A stretch of DNA of 64,000 nt from Prescottella equi (GTDB taxonomy: Bacteria > Actinomycetota > Actinomycetes > Mycobacteriales > Mycobacteriaceae): positions 310,001 through 374,000 of the forward strand of contig NZ_LWTX01000004.1 of assembly GCF_002094305.1 (NCBI RefSeq). Reading direction: 5' to 3'. Position 1 is the stretch's first letter, and each line of letters begins with the position of its first letter. The notes under the pieces are model-generated. The model had not been told where the DNA came from and ran no database searches. It saw nothing but the letters and a program-made list of their open reading frames with translations. This document shows, in pieces, positions 44,079 to 53,592 of this stretch. A program made the translations under genes and the position numbers.

Positions 44079-46262
44079 ATGACTGAACGCGTGCAGGTCG
44101 GTGGTCTTCAGGTCGCCAAGGTTCTCTACGACTTCGTGAACGATGAGGCTCTTCCGGGCACCGGCGTTTCCGCCGAGGCGTTCTGGGAGGGTGCGGGCAA
44201 GGTGTTCGCCGACCTGGCCCCCAAGAACAAGGCACTGCTCGCCAAGCGCGACGACCTGCAGGCGCAGATCGACGCGTGGCATCGCGAGCGGGCGGGCAAG
44301 CCGCTCGACGCCGCCGAGTACAAGGCGTTCCTGCAGGAGATCGGCTACCTGCTGCCCGAGCCCGAGCCGTTCCAGGTCGCGACCGAGAACGTCGACGCCG
44401 AGATCGCCACGACCGCCGGCCCGCAGCTTGTCGTCCCGGTCCTCAATGCCCGCTTCGCCCTGAACGCGTCCAACGCCCGCTGGGGTTCGCTGTACGACGC
44501 GCTCTACGGCACCGACGCGATCTCCGAGGACGGTGGCGCGGAGAAGGGTAAGGGCTACAACAAGGTGCGCGGCGACAAGGTCATCGCGTGGGCCCGCAAT
44601 TTCCTGGACACGGCGGCACCCCTGGCGAAGGGCTCGCACACCGAGGCCACCCGCTACTTCGTGGTCGACGGCAAGCTGGCCGTCGAACTGGGCGGCGAGG
44701 TCGTGACGACTCTGGCCGAGCCGGAGAAGTTCGTCGGCTACCTCGGCGACGGTGACCACCCCACCTCGGTGCTGCTGCGCAACAACGGCCTGCACGTCGA
44801 GATCGAGATCGACCCGACGTCCCCGATCGGCAAGACCGACGGTGCCGGCGTCAAGGACGTCGTGCTCGAGTCGGCGATCACCACGATCATGGACTTCGAG
44901 GACTCGGTGGCCGCGGTCGACGCCGACGACAAGGTCGTCGGGTACCGGAACTGGCTGGGGCTCAACCGCGGCGACCTGTCGGAGTCGTTCGACAAGGGCG
45001 GCAAGACCGTCACCCGCACGCTCAACGGCGACCGCACCTACACCACGCCGGACGGTGAGGAGCTGACCCTGCACGGGCGCTCGCTGCTGTTCGTCCGCAA
45101 CGTCGGACACCTGATGACGAACCCGGCGATCCTCGACGCCGACGGCAACGAACTGCCCGAGGGCATCCTCGACGCGCTGATCACCAGCGCGTGCGCGATC
45201 CACGGCCTGAGCATCGACGACGACCACGGCCCGCTGAACAACTCGCGCACCGGCTCGATCTACATCGTCAAGCCCAAGCAGCACGGCCCCGAGGAGGTGG
45301 CCTTCACCACCGAGCTGTTCGGCCGCGTCGAAGAGGTCCTGGGTCTGCCGGCGAACACCCTCAAGGTCGGCATCATGGACGAGGAGCGGCGCACCACCGT
45401 CAACCTCGCGGCCTGCATCAAGGAAGCGGACCAGCGGGTGGTGTTCATCAACACCGGCTTCCTCGACCGCACCGGAGACGAGATCCACACCTCGATGGAG
45501 GCCGGCGCGATGGTGCGCAAGGCCGACATGAAGAAGCAGACGTGGATCGCCGCGTACGAGGACTGGAACGTCGACACCGGCCTCGCGACCGGTCTGCAGG
45601 GCAAGGCTCAGATCGGTAAGGGCATGTGGGCCATGACCGATCTGATGGCCGACATGCTCGAGCAGAAGATCGGTCACCCCCGCTCCGGCGCCAACACCGC
45701 GTGGGTGCCGTCGCCGACCGGCGCGACACTGCACGCCACGCACTACCACCAGGTGGACGTGTTCGCGGTCCAGGACCAGCTGAAGGGCAAGCCCCGCGCG
45801 ACGGTCGACGAGATCCTCACGATCCCGCTCGCCCCGTCCACCGACTGGTCCGACGCCGAGAAGCAGCAGGAACTCGACAACAACTGCCAGTCGATCCTCG
45901 GCTACGTGGTGCGCTGGATCGACGCCGGCGTCGGCTGCTCCAAGGTGCCCGACATCCACGACGTCGCACTCATGGAGGACCGGGCGACGCTGCGCATCTC
46001 GAGCCAGCTGCTGGCCAACTGGCTGCGGCACGGCATCGTCACCGAGGCCGACGTCGTCGCGAGCCTCGAGCGGATGGCGCCGGTCGTCGACCGCCAGAAC
46101 GAGGGCGACGCGTCGTACCGTCCGATGGCCCCGGACTTCGACTCCAACATCGCCTTCCAGGCGGCCAAGGAACTGATCCTCGAGGGCGGCAAGCAGCCCA
46201 GCGGCTACACCGAGCCGATCCTGCACCGCCGTCGTCGCGAGTACAAGGCCGCCAACGCCTGA
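44079..46262 (+). CDS. glcB: Malate synthase G
   Basis: A 727-residue enzyme condensing glyoxylate and acetyl-CoA to malate, closing the glyoxylate bypass used on fatty acids and C2 compounds. Length fits the monomeric G form (723-741), not the shorter A form. Visible: [15 protein letters not shown] and the Mg/glyoxylate-binding region, [21 protein letters not shown] (catalytic Arg area), [15 protein letters not shown], and a C-terminal plug domain with Cys in [17 protein letters not shown] start, AGGCAG upstream. No isocitrate lyase gene is in the window. Strong terminator after the stop. Confidence 0.97.
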   Translation: MTERVQVGGLQVAKVLYDFVNDEALPGTGVSAEAFWEGAGKVFADLAPKNKALLAKRDDLQAQIDAWHRERAGKPLDAAEYKAFLQEIGYLLPEPEPFQVATENVDAEIATTAGPQLVVPVLNARFALNASNARWGSLYDALYGTDAISEDGGAEKGKGYNKVRGDKVIAWARNFLDTAAPLAKGSHTEATRYFVVDGKLAVELGGEVVTTLAEPEKFVGYLGDGDHPTSVLLRNNGLHVEIEIDPTSPIGKTDGAGVKDVVLESAITTIMDFEDSVAAVDADDKVVGYRNWLGLNRGDLSESFDKGGKTVTRTLNGDRTYTTPDGEELTLHGRSLLFVRNVGHLMTNPAILDADGNELPEGILDALITSACAIHGLSIDDDHGPLNNSRTGSIYIVKPKQHGPEEVAFTTELFGRVEEVLGLPANTLKVGIMDEERRTTVNLAACIKEADQRVVFINTGFLDRTGDEIHTSMEAGAMVRKADMKKQTWIAAYEDWNVDTGLATGLQGKAQIGKGMWAMTDLMADMLEQKIGHPRSGANTAWVPSPTGATLHATHYHQVDVFAVQDQLKGKPRATVDEILTIPLAPSTDWSDAEKQQELDNNCQSILGYVVRWIDAGVGCSKVPDIHDVALMEDRATLRISSQLLANWLRHGIVTEADVVASLERMAPVVDRQNEGDASYRPMAPDFDSNIAFQAAKELILEGGKQPSGYTEPILHRRRREYKAANA

Positions 46263-46275
46263 TCCTCGCGCGCGC

Positions 46276-46319
46276 CGCCCGCGGCCCCGGCACCGTCACA
46301 GGTGCCGGGGCCGCGGGCG
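46276..46319 (+). terminator. Terminator after glcB
   Basis: A 19-bp perfect GC stem (46276-46294 with 46301-46319) with a 6-nt loop, 14 nt after the glcB stop. Confidence 0.88.
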
Positions 46320-46409
46320 TTCGAGGTGTCCGTATTCGTCACTAGACTGCGTTCGTCGGGACCGGTCGGGCGCCGGTCCGACGCGGTAGAGAGCAAGGCG
46401 GTTTTCCAC

Positions 46410-48155
46410 GTGGGGCAGCATCGCAGTGATCGACGCACCCGCGGCGTCAGCAAGGGACCGGTCATCGCGTTGGTGTCGGTGGTCGTGATCGTGCTCGGCG
46501 TCGTCGGCTGGTTCCAGCTCAGGGACCGCGCGAGCAGTCAGGGGACGGCGGCGGCGGGCGCATGCGTCGAGGGCGAGGTCCGACTCGACGTCGCCGCGGA
46601 CCCGAGCATCGCCGCCCCGGTCCGCGATCTCGCCGCCCGGTTCACCGACACCCTGCCGGTGGTCCGCGACCACTGCGTGTCGGTGACCGTGTACGACGCT
46701 CCGACCGCAGCGGTGACCGAGGCACTCGCCGCGGCGCCGGACGGTCCGTGGCAGGAAGATCTCGGTCCGGCTCCGGCGCTGTGGATCCCGGCGAGCGGCA
46801 CCGCGATCGACCGCCTCGCAGGGGCCGGCTTGGTGGACGGCAGCCCCAAGCCACTTGCCTCGAGTCCGGTGGTCGTCGTCGCGCCCGAGGACCTCGCGGC
46901 GGCGCTCACGGCGTCCGGGACCGGGTGGCAGAACCTCCCCGCCCTGCAGAGCGGCAAGGACTCGCTCGACGGGATCGGCCTGCGCGGCTGGGGCGGTCTG
47001 AAGCTCGCCCTGCCGGCCGGACCGGATTCCGCCGCCGCGCTCGACGCCGTGGCCGCCGCGACGGCGAACGCCGGAACCGGCCCCCTCGACGAGACACAGG
47101 CAGCGTCCCCCCAGGTGGTCGCCGCGGTCGGCGCTCTCGCCAACGGCAGCAAGGCCATCGACGCCGCACCCGCCACCACCGCCGATGCCGTCGAGCTCCT
47201 CGCCGGCCGGTCGGATCCCGCGTCCGCCCCGGTCCACGCAGTGCCCGCCACCGAGCAGCAGCTGTACGCCGCCGGCGACGACGCGCGCGGCCTCGTCGCC
47301 TACGCACCGGCGGGCGCGACTCCGGTCCTCGACCACCCCGCCACGATCCTCGCCACGCCGTGGGTCGACGAGACGCGCGGCCGTGCAGCCGCACAGTTCG
47401 TCGACTTCATGCGGCAGCCGGAATCGGTGCAACAGTTCGTGGACGCGGGGTTCCGCGTCGGGGACCGCACGCCTGCGGCCACCGACCGCACACCGATGCC
47501 CGAGCTGGGACAGGTGCTCACCCCCGCCACGGGGGCCGCTGCCACGCGGCTCGCGCAGACGTTCGCGAATCCGGCCGTCCCGCAGGCAACCACGATCCTG
47601 CTCGACGTCTCCGGGTCGATGGACTACACCGACGGAGACGGCACCCGGCTGAGCAACACCGTCGACGCGCTGTCCGCTCGGATCGTGGCACTGCCCACAT
47701 CGTCCGACGTGGGGCTGTGGGTGTACAGCCGCGGCCTCGACGGTGCCAAACCGTACCTGGTGAAGGTGCCGACCGGGCCGCTGTCGGACGGCGACCGCAG
47801 GCAGCGGATCGAGGCGGCGCTGCGGTCGCTGCGTCCGGCCACCGCGACGTCGACCTACGCGTCGGTGATTGCGGCGCACGACAGTGCGGTGGACGGGTTC
47901 GTCGACGGTCGCCCCAACTCGGTGCTGCTCGTCACCGACGGACCCAACGACGACACCTCGGTCGGAACTCAGAAGCTCATGCAGTCGCTGACCGGCGCGG
48001 CACACCCCGTGCGGGTCGACGTCGTCTCGATCGGCGAGAACAGCGATCAGGCGACGCTCCGGTCGATGGCGGACCGCACCGGCGGCACGCTGATCGCCGT
48101 ACCGTCCACGCAGGGTCCCGCCCTCGGGGACGCGTTCGCGAAGACGCTGTCGTAG
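46410..48155 (+). CDS. Membrane-anchored substrate-binding-like/VWA protein
   Basis: A 581-residue protein with one N-terminal helix (PVIALVSVVVIVLGVVGWF, about 19-37) and the rest outside the cell. Residues about 55-370 resemble the periplasmic-binding-protein fold; about 385-575 are a von Willebrand A domain with the MIDAS motif LDVSGSM and a later TDG metal ligand. It matches Rv1836c, next to glcB in mycobacteria. Function is unknown; MIDAS-dependent protein contact at the cell surface is likely. GTG at 46410 is chosen because the membrane anchor follows it; the frame extends upstream into the glcB terminator. Confidence 0.85.
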   Translation: MGQHRSDRRTRGVSKGPVIALVSVVVIVLGVVGWFQLRDRASSQGTAAAGACVEGEVRLDVAADPSIAAPVRDLAARFTDTLPVVRDHCVSVTVYDAPTAAVTEALAAAPDGPWQEDLGPAPALWIPASGTAIDRLAGAGLVDGSPKPLASSPVVVVAPEDLAAALTASGTGWQNLPALQSGKDSLDGIGLRGWGGLKLALPAGPDSAAALDAVAAATANAGTGPLDETQAASPQVVAAVGALANGSKAIDAAPATTADAVELLAGRSDPASAPVHAVPATEQQLYAAGDDARGLVAYAPAGATPVLDHPATILATPWVDETRGRAAAQFVDFMRQPESVQQFVDAGFRVGDRTPAATDRTPMPELGQVLTPATGAAATRLAQTFANPAVPQATTILLDVSGSMDYTDGDGTRLSNTVDALSARIVALPTSSDVGLWVYSRGLDGAKPYLVKVPTGPLSDGDRRQRIEAALRSLRPATATSTYASVIAAHDSAVDGFVDGRPNSVLLVTDGPNDDTSVGTQKLMQSLTGAAHPVRVDVVSIGENSDQATLRSMADRTGGTLIAVPSTQGPALGDAFAKTLS

Positions 48156-48157
48156 CC

Positions 48158-49306
48158 GTGATCCGCATCGCGATCTTCGGGGCCTTCCTCGCGCTGGTCA
48201 GCTACTGGGTGCACCGCCGTCTGGTACGCGCGACCGGGCTGACCGGACGGCCGGCCCGCGCCGTCGACGTCACGCTGATCGTGCTGTGGGTGCTGGCGCT
48301 CGTCGGGGTCGGTAGCGGTGAGGTGTTCGACCCGGCCTGGGCGCGGATCCCCGGCTTCGTCGGCTGGGTATGGCTTGCGGCTCTGCTCTACCTCGTGCTC
48401 GGGTTGATACTGGTCGGCGCCGGGTCTGGTGTCGCACGCCTCGCCGGACGCCCGCAGCCCACCGACCCGTCCCGCCGCCGGGTGTTGCGCGGTGCCACGG
48501 CCGCGGTGACGGTCGCCGCGATCGGTGCCGCGGGCTACGGCGTCGTCGAGGCCCACACTCCCCGGATCCAGCGGGTCCGGGTACCGCTGCGGCGCCTGCC
48601 GAGCGAGTTCGCCGGCATGCGCATCGCCCTCGTGACGGACCTGCACGTCGGTCCGTCCCGCGGAATCGGGTTCACGCGCAAGGTCGTCGATCTCGTCAAC
48701 GCCCAGAAGCCCGAGCTGGTCCTGCTCGGCGGCGACCTCGTCGACGGCACCGTCGCGAAGGTCGGCCGCGACCTGGAGCCGTTGCGGGATCTGCGGGCCC
48801 CGCTGGGCGTGTTCGGGGTTAGCGGCAACCACGAGTTCTACGCGGGCGACGGCGGCCGCTGGCTGGATCTGTGGGACACGCTCGGTATCCGCACGCTGCG
48901 CAACGAGCGCGTCGAGATCCACCGCGGCGGCGGGGTTATCGACCTGGCCGGCATCCATGACCACACCTCCCCCGCGCCCTACGAACCGAATCTTCCGGCC
49001 GCGCTCGCCGGACGCGACCCCGACCGCTTCGTGCTGCTCCTCGCACACCAGCCGAAGCAGGCGGTCGAGGCGTCCGAACTCGGGGTGGACCTGCAACTGT
49101 CGGGTCACACACACGGTGGCCAGATGTGGCCGCTGGGGTATCTCGTCCCCCTGCAGCAGCCGTCGGTGACCGGCCTCGACCGGGTGGGCGACACCGTGCT
49201 GTACACGACGCGCGGGGCAGGCGCGTGGGGACCGCCCGTTCGGGTCGGTGTGCCACCGGAGATCACCATCCTCGAACTCGCGAGCCGCCCGCAACCGTCC
49301 CGCTGA
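48158..49306 (+). CDS. Membrane metallophosphoesterase
   Basis: A 382-residue calcineurin-like phosphoesterase. Three to four N-terminal helices (about 1-90) and a Tat-like RRRVLRGATAAVTVAA segment (about 108-123) anchor it. The catalytic domain has VTDLHVG (DxH), GGDLVDG (GDxxD), SGNHEFY (GNHE), and the closing SGHTHGGQ (GHxH). Such YkuE/YaeI-type enzymes act on phospholipid or UDP-sugar phosphates outside the membrane. GTG start 2 bp after the VWA gene stop, so cotranscribed with it. Confidence 0.9.
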   Translation: MIRIAIFGAFLALVSYWVHRRLVRATGLTGRPARAVDVTLIVLWVLALVGVGSGEVFDPAWARIPGFVGWVWLAALLYLVLGLILVGAGSGVARLAGRPQPTDPSRRRVLRGATAAVTVAAIGAAGYGVVEAHTPRIQRVRVPLRRLPSEFAGMRIALVTDLHVGPSRGIGFTRKVVDLVNAQKPELVLLGGDLVDGTVAKVGRDLEPLRDLRAPLGVFGVSGNHEFYAGDGGRWLDLWDTLGIRTLRNERVEIHRGGGVIDLAGIHDHTSPAPYEPNLPAALAGRDPDRFVLLLAHQPKQAVEASELGVDLQLSGHTHGGQMWPLGYLVPLQQPSVTGLDRVGDTVLYTTRGAGAWGPPVRVGVPPEITILELASRPQPSR

Positions 49307-49473
49307 CCGGGCGTGCAGTGCGGGCACGGGTGAAGTCGCGGGTGACAAACGACGTGACACGCGCCCACCACTGGTTGGTTCGCCCGATATGTGCGTGGAT
49401 GAGAGTTCTGCCGATCCTCCATGCCCCCACCTTCTCTGCAGATGCGGTCGGTCGCCGAAACCGAAGGACACCC

Positions 49474-51948
49474 ATGACCCAGGAGTTCACCAGCAACCGG
49501 ATCGCCGTTTGGGCGCCGACGAGGTTGCTGCACCGACTCCGGCGCACTTCGGGACTCACCGTCGTCCGGGCGCCCCACGGGTTCGGGAAGTCGGCGCTGG
49601 CGTCGGCGTGGCTCACGACATCGCCGGCCGCGGGACGCCGCACACTCCACATCCCACCGCCCCAGCCGACGACGTCCGTCGACGACTACTGGACACAGGT
49701 CTACCGCGCACCGACCGGCGCCGGGGACCCGCTGGACATCGTCCTCGAACGCGTGGACCTGCTCGGTGATCCGATCGTCGAACGCCGGATCCACGAGTTC
49801 GTCGACGAGCACCTCGCGGTCGACGTCCTGGCGACGGTGGTCGGGCGGTCGACCTTCGAGGATCCGCTGACCTTCCCGCCCGACCACGACTCGCTCCGCG
49901 CAGACGACCTTCTGTACACGCCCGACGACTTGCGGGAACTGTTCGGCTGCGCCGGGCACGAACCGTCCGACGCAGTTCTGGACGGTCTCCACCGCCGGAC
50001 CGGCGGACTACCCCGGCTCTGCACGGCGGTGCTGGCATCGACGACATCGGCAGGCGTACCGGCGGGCGAGGTGCTCGAACAGGCCTGCGCCGACGTGGTC
50101 ACGAGATACGTCCACCACGACATCCTCTCTGCGGTCGACACCGAACTGCGACGCTTCCTGGTCCGTACCGCGACCGCACGTGTGGTCACTGTGGAGCTCG
50201 CGCAGTACCTCGGTGGTGGCCCCGACTCGGCGCGCCACCTACACGACCTCGAATCCATGGGAATCCTGGACCACCGGGACACCGCCGACGGCGACGCCTG
50301 GATGCTGCCACCCGCGGTACGGACGGAACTGGTCAGCGTTCAGCGCGCGGAGGGCCTCGAACCCGCGGCGCGGTCTCGGCTGCTGGCTCTCCATCATCGG
50401 GACCGCGGCGATCACGGCGCGGCGCTGCGCTGTGCCGCCGAGGCCGAGGACTGGGACCTCGCCGTCGATCTGTTGAACCGACAGGCCGCAACTCTGGTCA
50501 ACACGCACATCGACGTCCTCCGCGAAGCGCTCCTGGCGCTGCCGGCCGAAGTGCTGGACGCCCAACCCGGTCTCACGATGCTGCGCAACCTCGTGCGACA
50601 GCTGTCGGGCGATCCCTCGAACGACGAGGCCCGCTACGACACCGCCGACCTCCTCGACCTCACAGTGGTCGAGGACCCCCGCGAAGCTCTCACGATCGTC
50701 GGGAACCGGATTCTCTCGCAGCGCCTCGGTGGCGACTACGAAACCGCGGCCGATCAGACACGCAGGCTGCACGTTTCGGTGGGACGGCTGCTGGACACGG
50801 ACCCCGACGCGATCACCGACATACTGCCGTTCCTCCGGATGCAGAGCGGCCTCACGTATCAGTTGGCGGGCGACTTCGCGGACTCCACCGTCGAGCTACG
50901 GCTCGCACACCGACTCGGTGCGGCACGTCGCATGGACTACATCTCGCGGAATGCGGCCGGCAACTCGGCCCTCAACTGGGCTTTCGCCGGCGAACTGCAG
51001 CGAGCACACGACTGGCTCGCCGCCGAGGCGCGGATCCCGCCGCCCGACGAGTGGATCGAAGCCCTCGTCCGCATCGGCGGTGCTGTCGCGCGCGTGCTCA
51101 CCGCGATCGACGAACTCGACCTCCCGTCTGCGGAACGCGCGGTCGAAAGCTTGCGCGTTCTCCCGGAAGTCGTGGAACTGTGGCCGTTCGTGACGTACGC
51201 CCGCTGCAGGTACGCCATCGCGACGGGCGAACCGGCGGACGGACTCGCGGCGCTCGGTGTGTTCGCCGACGCGCGGACGACTGCAAACGGCGCCTTCGTG
51301 CAGTCGCTGCTCTCCGCTGTCGAGATCGAGGTGTGTCTCGCGCTCGGCGACATCGCGCGGTCCCGGGTGATCGCCGGTTCGCTGACGTCCGACACGCCGT
51401 GGGGCGTCGTTGCTGCCGCACGGGCGCACCTTCTCACCGGAGATCACCAGTCCGCCATCACCATGTGCCGCCGGTACGACTGGCTGGGTTCGCCGTACGC
51501 GCGAGCGCAGCTGGAAGCACTCGTGATCGAGGCGGCCGCCGCGTGCCGACTCGGCCGCGACGAGGACGCCCTCCGTGCCTGGACCCATGCCTGCGCGATC
51601 GCCGACCGCACGGGTATACGGAGCGCCTTCGCGAGCGTCGACCGTGACACCGTCGTCCTTCTCTCCCAGCGTGCGGCACGACCCTCGCCGGCGGTGACCG
51701 CGTTCCTCGAGGCGCCGTCCCGCGAGCACTACCCGTCGACGCTGGCCTTCCCGCAGCTCACCGACCGTGAAGCGACGGTGCTCGAGGGTGTCGTGCAGGG
51801 CCTGACCGTCGGACAGATCGCGAGCCGGATGTTCCTGTCGACCTCGACCGTCAAGACCCACAAGCGCACGCTCTATCGAAAGCTGACTGCGCACTCGCGC
51901 ACCGAGGCGATCGATCGTGCCCGCTCCCTCGGCTTCCTCGACGACTGA
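49474..51948 (+). CDS. Large LuxR-family (MalT/LAL-type) regulator
   Basis: An 824-residue regulator in the MalT layout: an N-terminal ATPase-like part, long helical-repeat section (about 330-740) and C-terminal LuxR HTH (about 757-820; LTDREATVLEGVVQGLTVGQIASRM, quoted in part). The P-loop reads APHGFGKSAL (about 32-41), GxxGxGKS-like but with a His, and no clear Walker B was found, so ATP use is doubtful. ATG at 49474 is preceded by GAAGGA; an earlier in-frame ATG exists. Target genes unknown. Confidence 0.88.
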   Translation: MTQEFTSNRIAVWAPTRLLHRLRRTSGLTVVRAPHGFGKSALASAWLTTSPAAGRRTLHIPPPQPTTSVDDYWTQVYRAPTGAGDPLDIVLERVDLLGDPIVERRIHEFVDEHLAVDVLATVVGRSTFEDPLTFPPDHDSLRADDLLYTPDDLRELFGCAGHEPSDAVLDGLHRRTGGLPRLCTAVLASTTSAGVPAGEVLEQACADVVTRYVHHDILSAVDTELRRFLVRTATARVVTVELAQYLGGGPDSARHLHDLESMGILDHRDTADGDAWMLPPAVRTELVSVQRAEGLEPAARSRLLALHHRDRGDHGAALRCAAEAEDWDLAVDLLNRQAATLVNTHIDVLREALLALPAEVLDAQPGLTMLRNLVRQLSGDPSNDEARYDTADLLDLTVVEDPREALTIVGNRILSQRLGGDYETAADQTRRLHVSVGRLLDTDPDAITDILPFLRMQSGLTYQLAGDFADSTVELRLAHRLGAARRMDYISRNAAGNSALNWAFAGELQRAHDWLAAEARIPPPDEWIEALVRIGGAVARVLTAIDELDLPSAERAVESLRVLPEVVELWPFVTYARCRYAIATGEPADGLAALGVFADARTTANGAFVQSLLSAVEIEVCLALGDIARSRVIAGSLTSDTPWGVVAAARAHLLTGDHQSAITMCRRYDWLGSPYARAQLEALVIEAAAACRLGRDEDALRAWTHACAIADRTGIRSAFASVDRDTVVLLSQRAARPSPAVTAFLEAPSREHYPSTLAFPQLTDREATVLEGVVQGLTVGQIASRMFLSTSTVKTHKRTLYRKLTAHSRTEAIDRARSLGFLDD

Positions 51949-52089
51949 CCCTCCCCGGTCGTGGCTGCTCGAGAACTGGTGGTGAACCCGCGTGAGATTG
52001 CAGCGAGTCGCAAGATTCCGGGTTTCCTTCGATTCCGTCACATACGGAGTTCAATCATCGCACCGAGCGGGAGGGACTGGATGCTGCGG

Positions 52090-52530
52090 CTAGCCTGCGG
52101 GACAGAGAATCCGCCGGGCCTGATCCCAGAACGGGTACAGCTGCGATGTGTTCGCGTCGGGATGGTCGGCCCGCGCGACGCGTTCGAACTCGAGATAGGT
52201 CTGCCCCGGCATCGACGACAGGTTGCACGCCTGTAGACCGAGCTTCGCGGCCGAGGCGTCCGATACGCCCCGGCCCCACGGCCCGAGATCGGATGCCAGG
52301 TAGGCGTTCAGGCCGTCACCCCACCGATCGAACGCGAACTGCATATCGAAGGAACAGCTGTCCGGCAGCAGTTCGACGCAGGTCATCGTCCGCCCCCGTA
52401 CGGTCGCCACATCGTCGGCCAGAGGCCGTTCCGTCGACGTCTGGGCGACGTCCGACAATGCGCGATAGAAGGCGAAACCCGTCCCGAGAAGCGCCGCGAC
52501 CACCAGCACGGCAACGATTATCCTCGACAC
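52090..52530 (-). CDS. Small secreted or membrane-tethered protein
   Basis: A 146-residue protein with an N-terminal hydrophobic helix (IIVAVLVVAALLGTGFAFY, about 4-22). The outer part has four cysteines (two in TCVELLPDSCSF, one in QACNLS, one near the C-terminal ILCPAG) that could form disulfides. No family recognised. GTG start with a G-rich ribosome site (GGGGGAGGGG). It precedes no operon partner; the methyltransferase gene upstream is transcribed the same way, 36 bp away. Confidence 0.65.
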   Translation of the reverse strand: MSRIIVAVLVVAALLGTGFAFYRALSDVAQTSTERPLADDVATVRGRTMTCVELLPDSCSFDMQFAFDRWGDGLNAYLASDLGPWGRGVSDASAAKLGLQACNLSSMPGQTYLEFERVARADHPDANTSQLYPFWDQARRILCPAG

Positions 52531-52566
52531 CCCTCCCCCTCTCCCCCGGTCCCGGGCGCCCGAACG

Positions 52567-53406
52567 TCAGGGACGCTGCGCGAGCGTCAACCGGATCTTG
52601 TGCCGGGTGACCACCCGGCCGTCCTCGTCACGCCAGCCCTCCACCCGCTCGAGCGCGGCGTCCCGAACGTGGTCGCGTTCGTCCTCCGGAATCGAATCCC
52701 ACAGCATGCGCTGCCCGTGGGAGCGCGTCCACGAATACCACTGTGCGGGGTCGTCGAATTCCAGTTCGAGATCGAAGGACGTAGTCCTCTCGTGGACGAG
52801 GCCGGCGGTCCGCATCAGTGCCTCGACTGCGGCATCGGCGCCGAACGGCCCATCCGGATCGCGAGGATCCACGGGGAAGAAGCGCGTGTCGCGGTACGGC
52901 GCGAACAGATCGTCGAGTTCCTCCCAGCGCGGATCCCACGCGCCGAACGTCGACACGCCCACCGTCCCGTGTGGAACGAGGAGCGATCGCCACGCGGTCA
53001 GCGCGGCCGCCGGATCCGGCAGGAAGAAGAGCATGAACGACGCGGTGACGACGTCGTACCGGCCGTGTGGAAGGGACGGCCGCATGGCGTCCATCACCTG
53101 GACGTGCACGTTCGTCAACCCTCGGGTCCGCGCCTCGCGCCCTGTCACGGCCACCATCCGCGGCGCGAGATCGATTCCGGTCACCTCCCCCGACGGGCCG
53201 ACGGCGTCGGCGAGGCGGAACAGCACCGCGCCCCTACCGCATCCGACGTCGAGCGCTCGGGCACCGGGCCGAGGCGCGACGGCACGCACGAGACGATCCG
53301 CGATGGGCCCGAAGAACGGCACGCCCAGACTGTCGTAGCTGTCCGCGACCAGATCGAACAGATCCGCGATCCGTGCGGTGTGTACCTCGTCCGGCACCTC
53401 GACCAT
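52567..53406 (-). CDS. Class I SAM-dependent methyltransferase
   Basis: A 279-residue methyltransferase: SAM motif I ALDVGCGRGAVL (about 49-60), motif II region VTGIDLAPRMV, motif IV YDVVTASFMLFFLPDP, typical of the UbiE/MenG-like group. C-terminal half (about 160-279) is substrate-specific and unrecognised. Start chosen at ATG 53406; GTG at 53430 would add eight residues, and neither has a good Shine-Dalgarno sequence. Substrate unknown. Confidence 0.85.
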   Translation of the reverse strand: MVEVPDEVHTARIADLFDLVADSYDSLGVPFFGPIADRLVRAVAPRPGARALDVGCGRGAVLFRLADAVGPSGEVTGIDLAPRMVAVTGREARTRGLTNVHVQVMDAMRPSLPHGRYDVVTASFMLFFLPDPAAALTAWRSLLVPHGTVGVSTFGAWDPRWEELDDLFAPYRDTRFFPVDPRDPDGPFGADAAVEALMRTAGLVHERTTSFDLELEFDDPAQWYSWTRSHGQRMLWDSIPEDERDHVRDAALERVEGWRDEDGRVVTRHKIRLTLAQRP

Positions 53407-53546
53407 CCATCGATCATGTGCCGGGCGCACCGCCAGGTCAACGACGATCAGGTATCGGAAGGCGCCGACCGGACCAATAGATTCGGTATTTCACTGACTT
53501 CCGTCCCGTCCGGATGTCCATAACCGCGCGCAACGTCGGCAGACGG

Positions 53547-53581
53547 TGAGGGCGGGTCCACGATCCGAGGGCCCGCCCTCA
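53547..53581 (-). terminator. Terminator after gcvP
   Basis: TGAGGGCGGG (53547-53556) with CCCGCCCTCA (53572-53581), extended by a G-U and two G-C pairs, 9-nt loop, 12 nt past the gcvP stop. Confidence 0.8.
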
Positions 53582-53592
53582 CCTCTGGGACG

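Noticed and set aside
44076-46226. 716-residue - strand frame
   Set aside because: Antisense shadow of glcB, with no recognisable domain.
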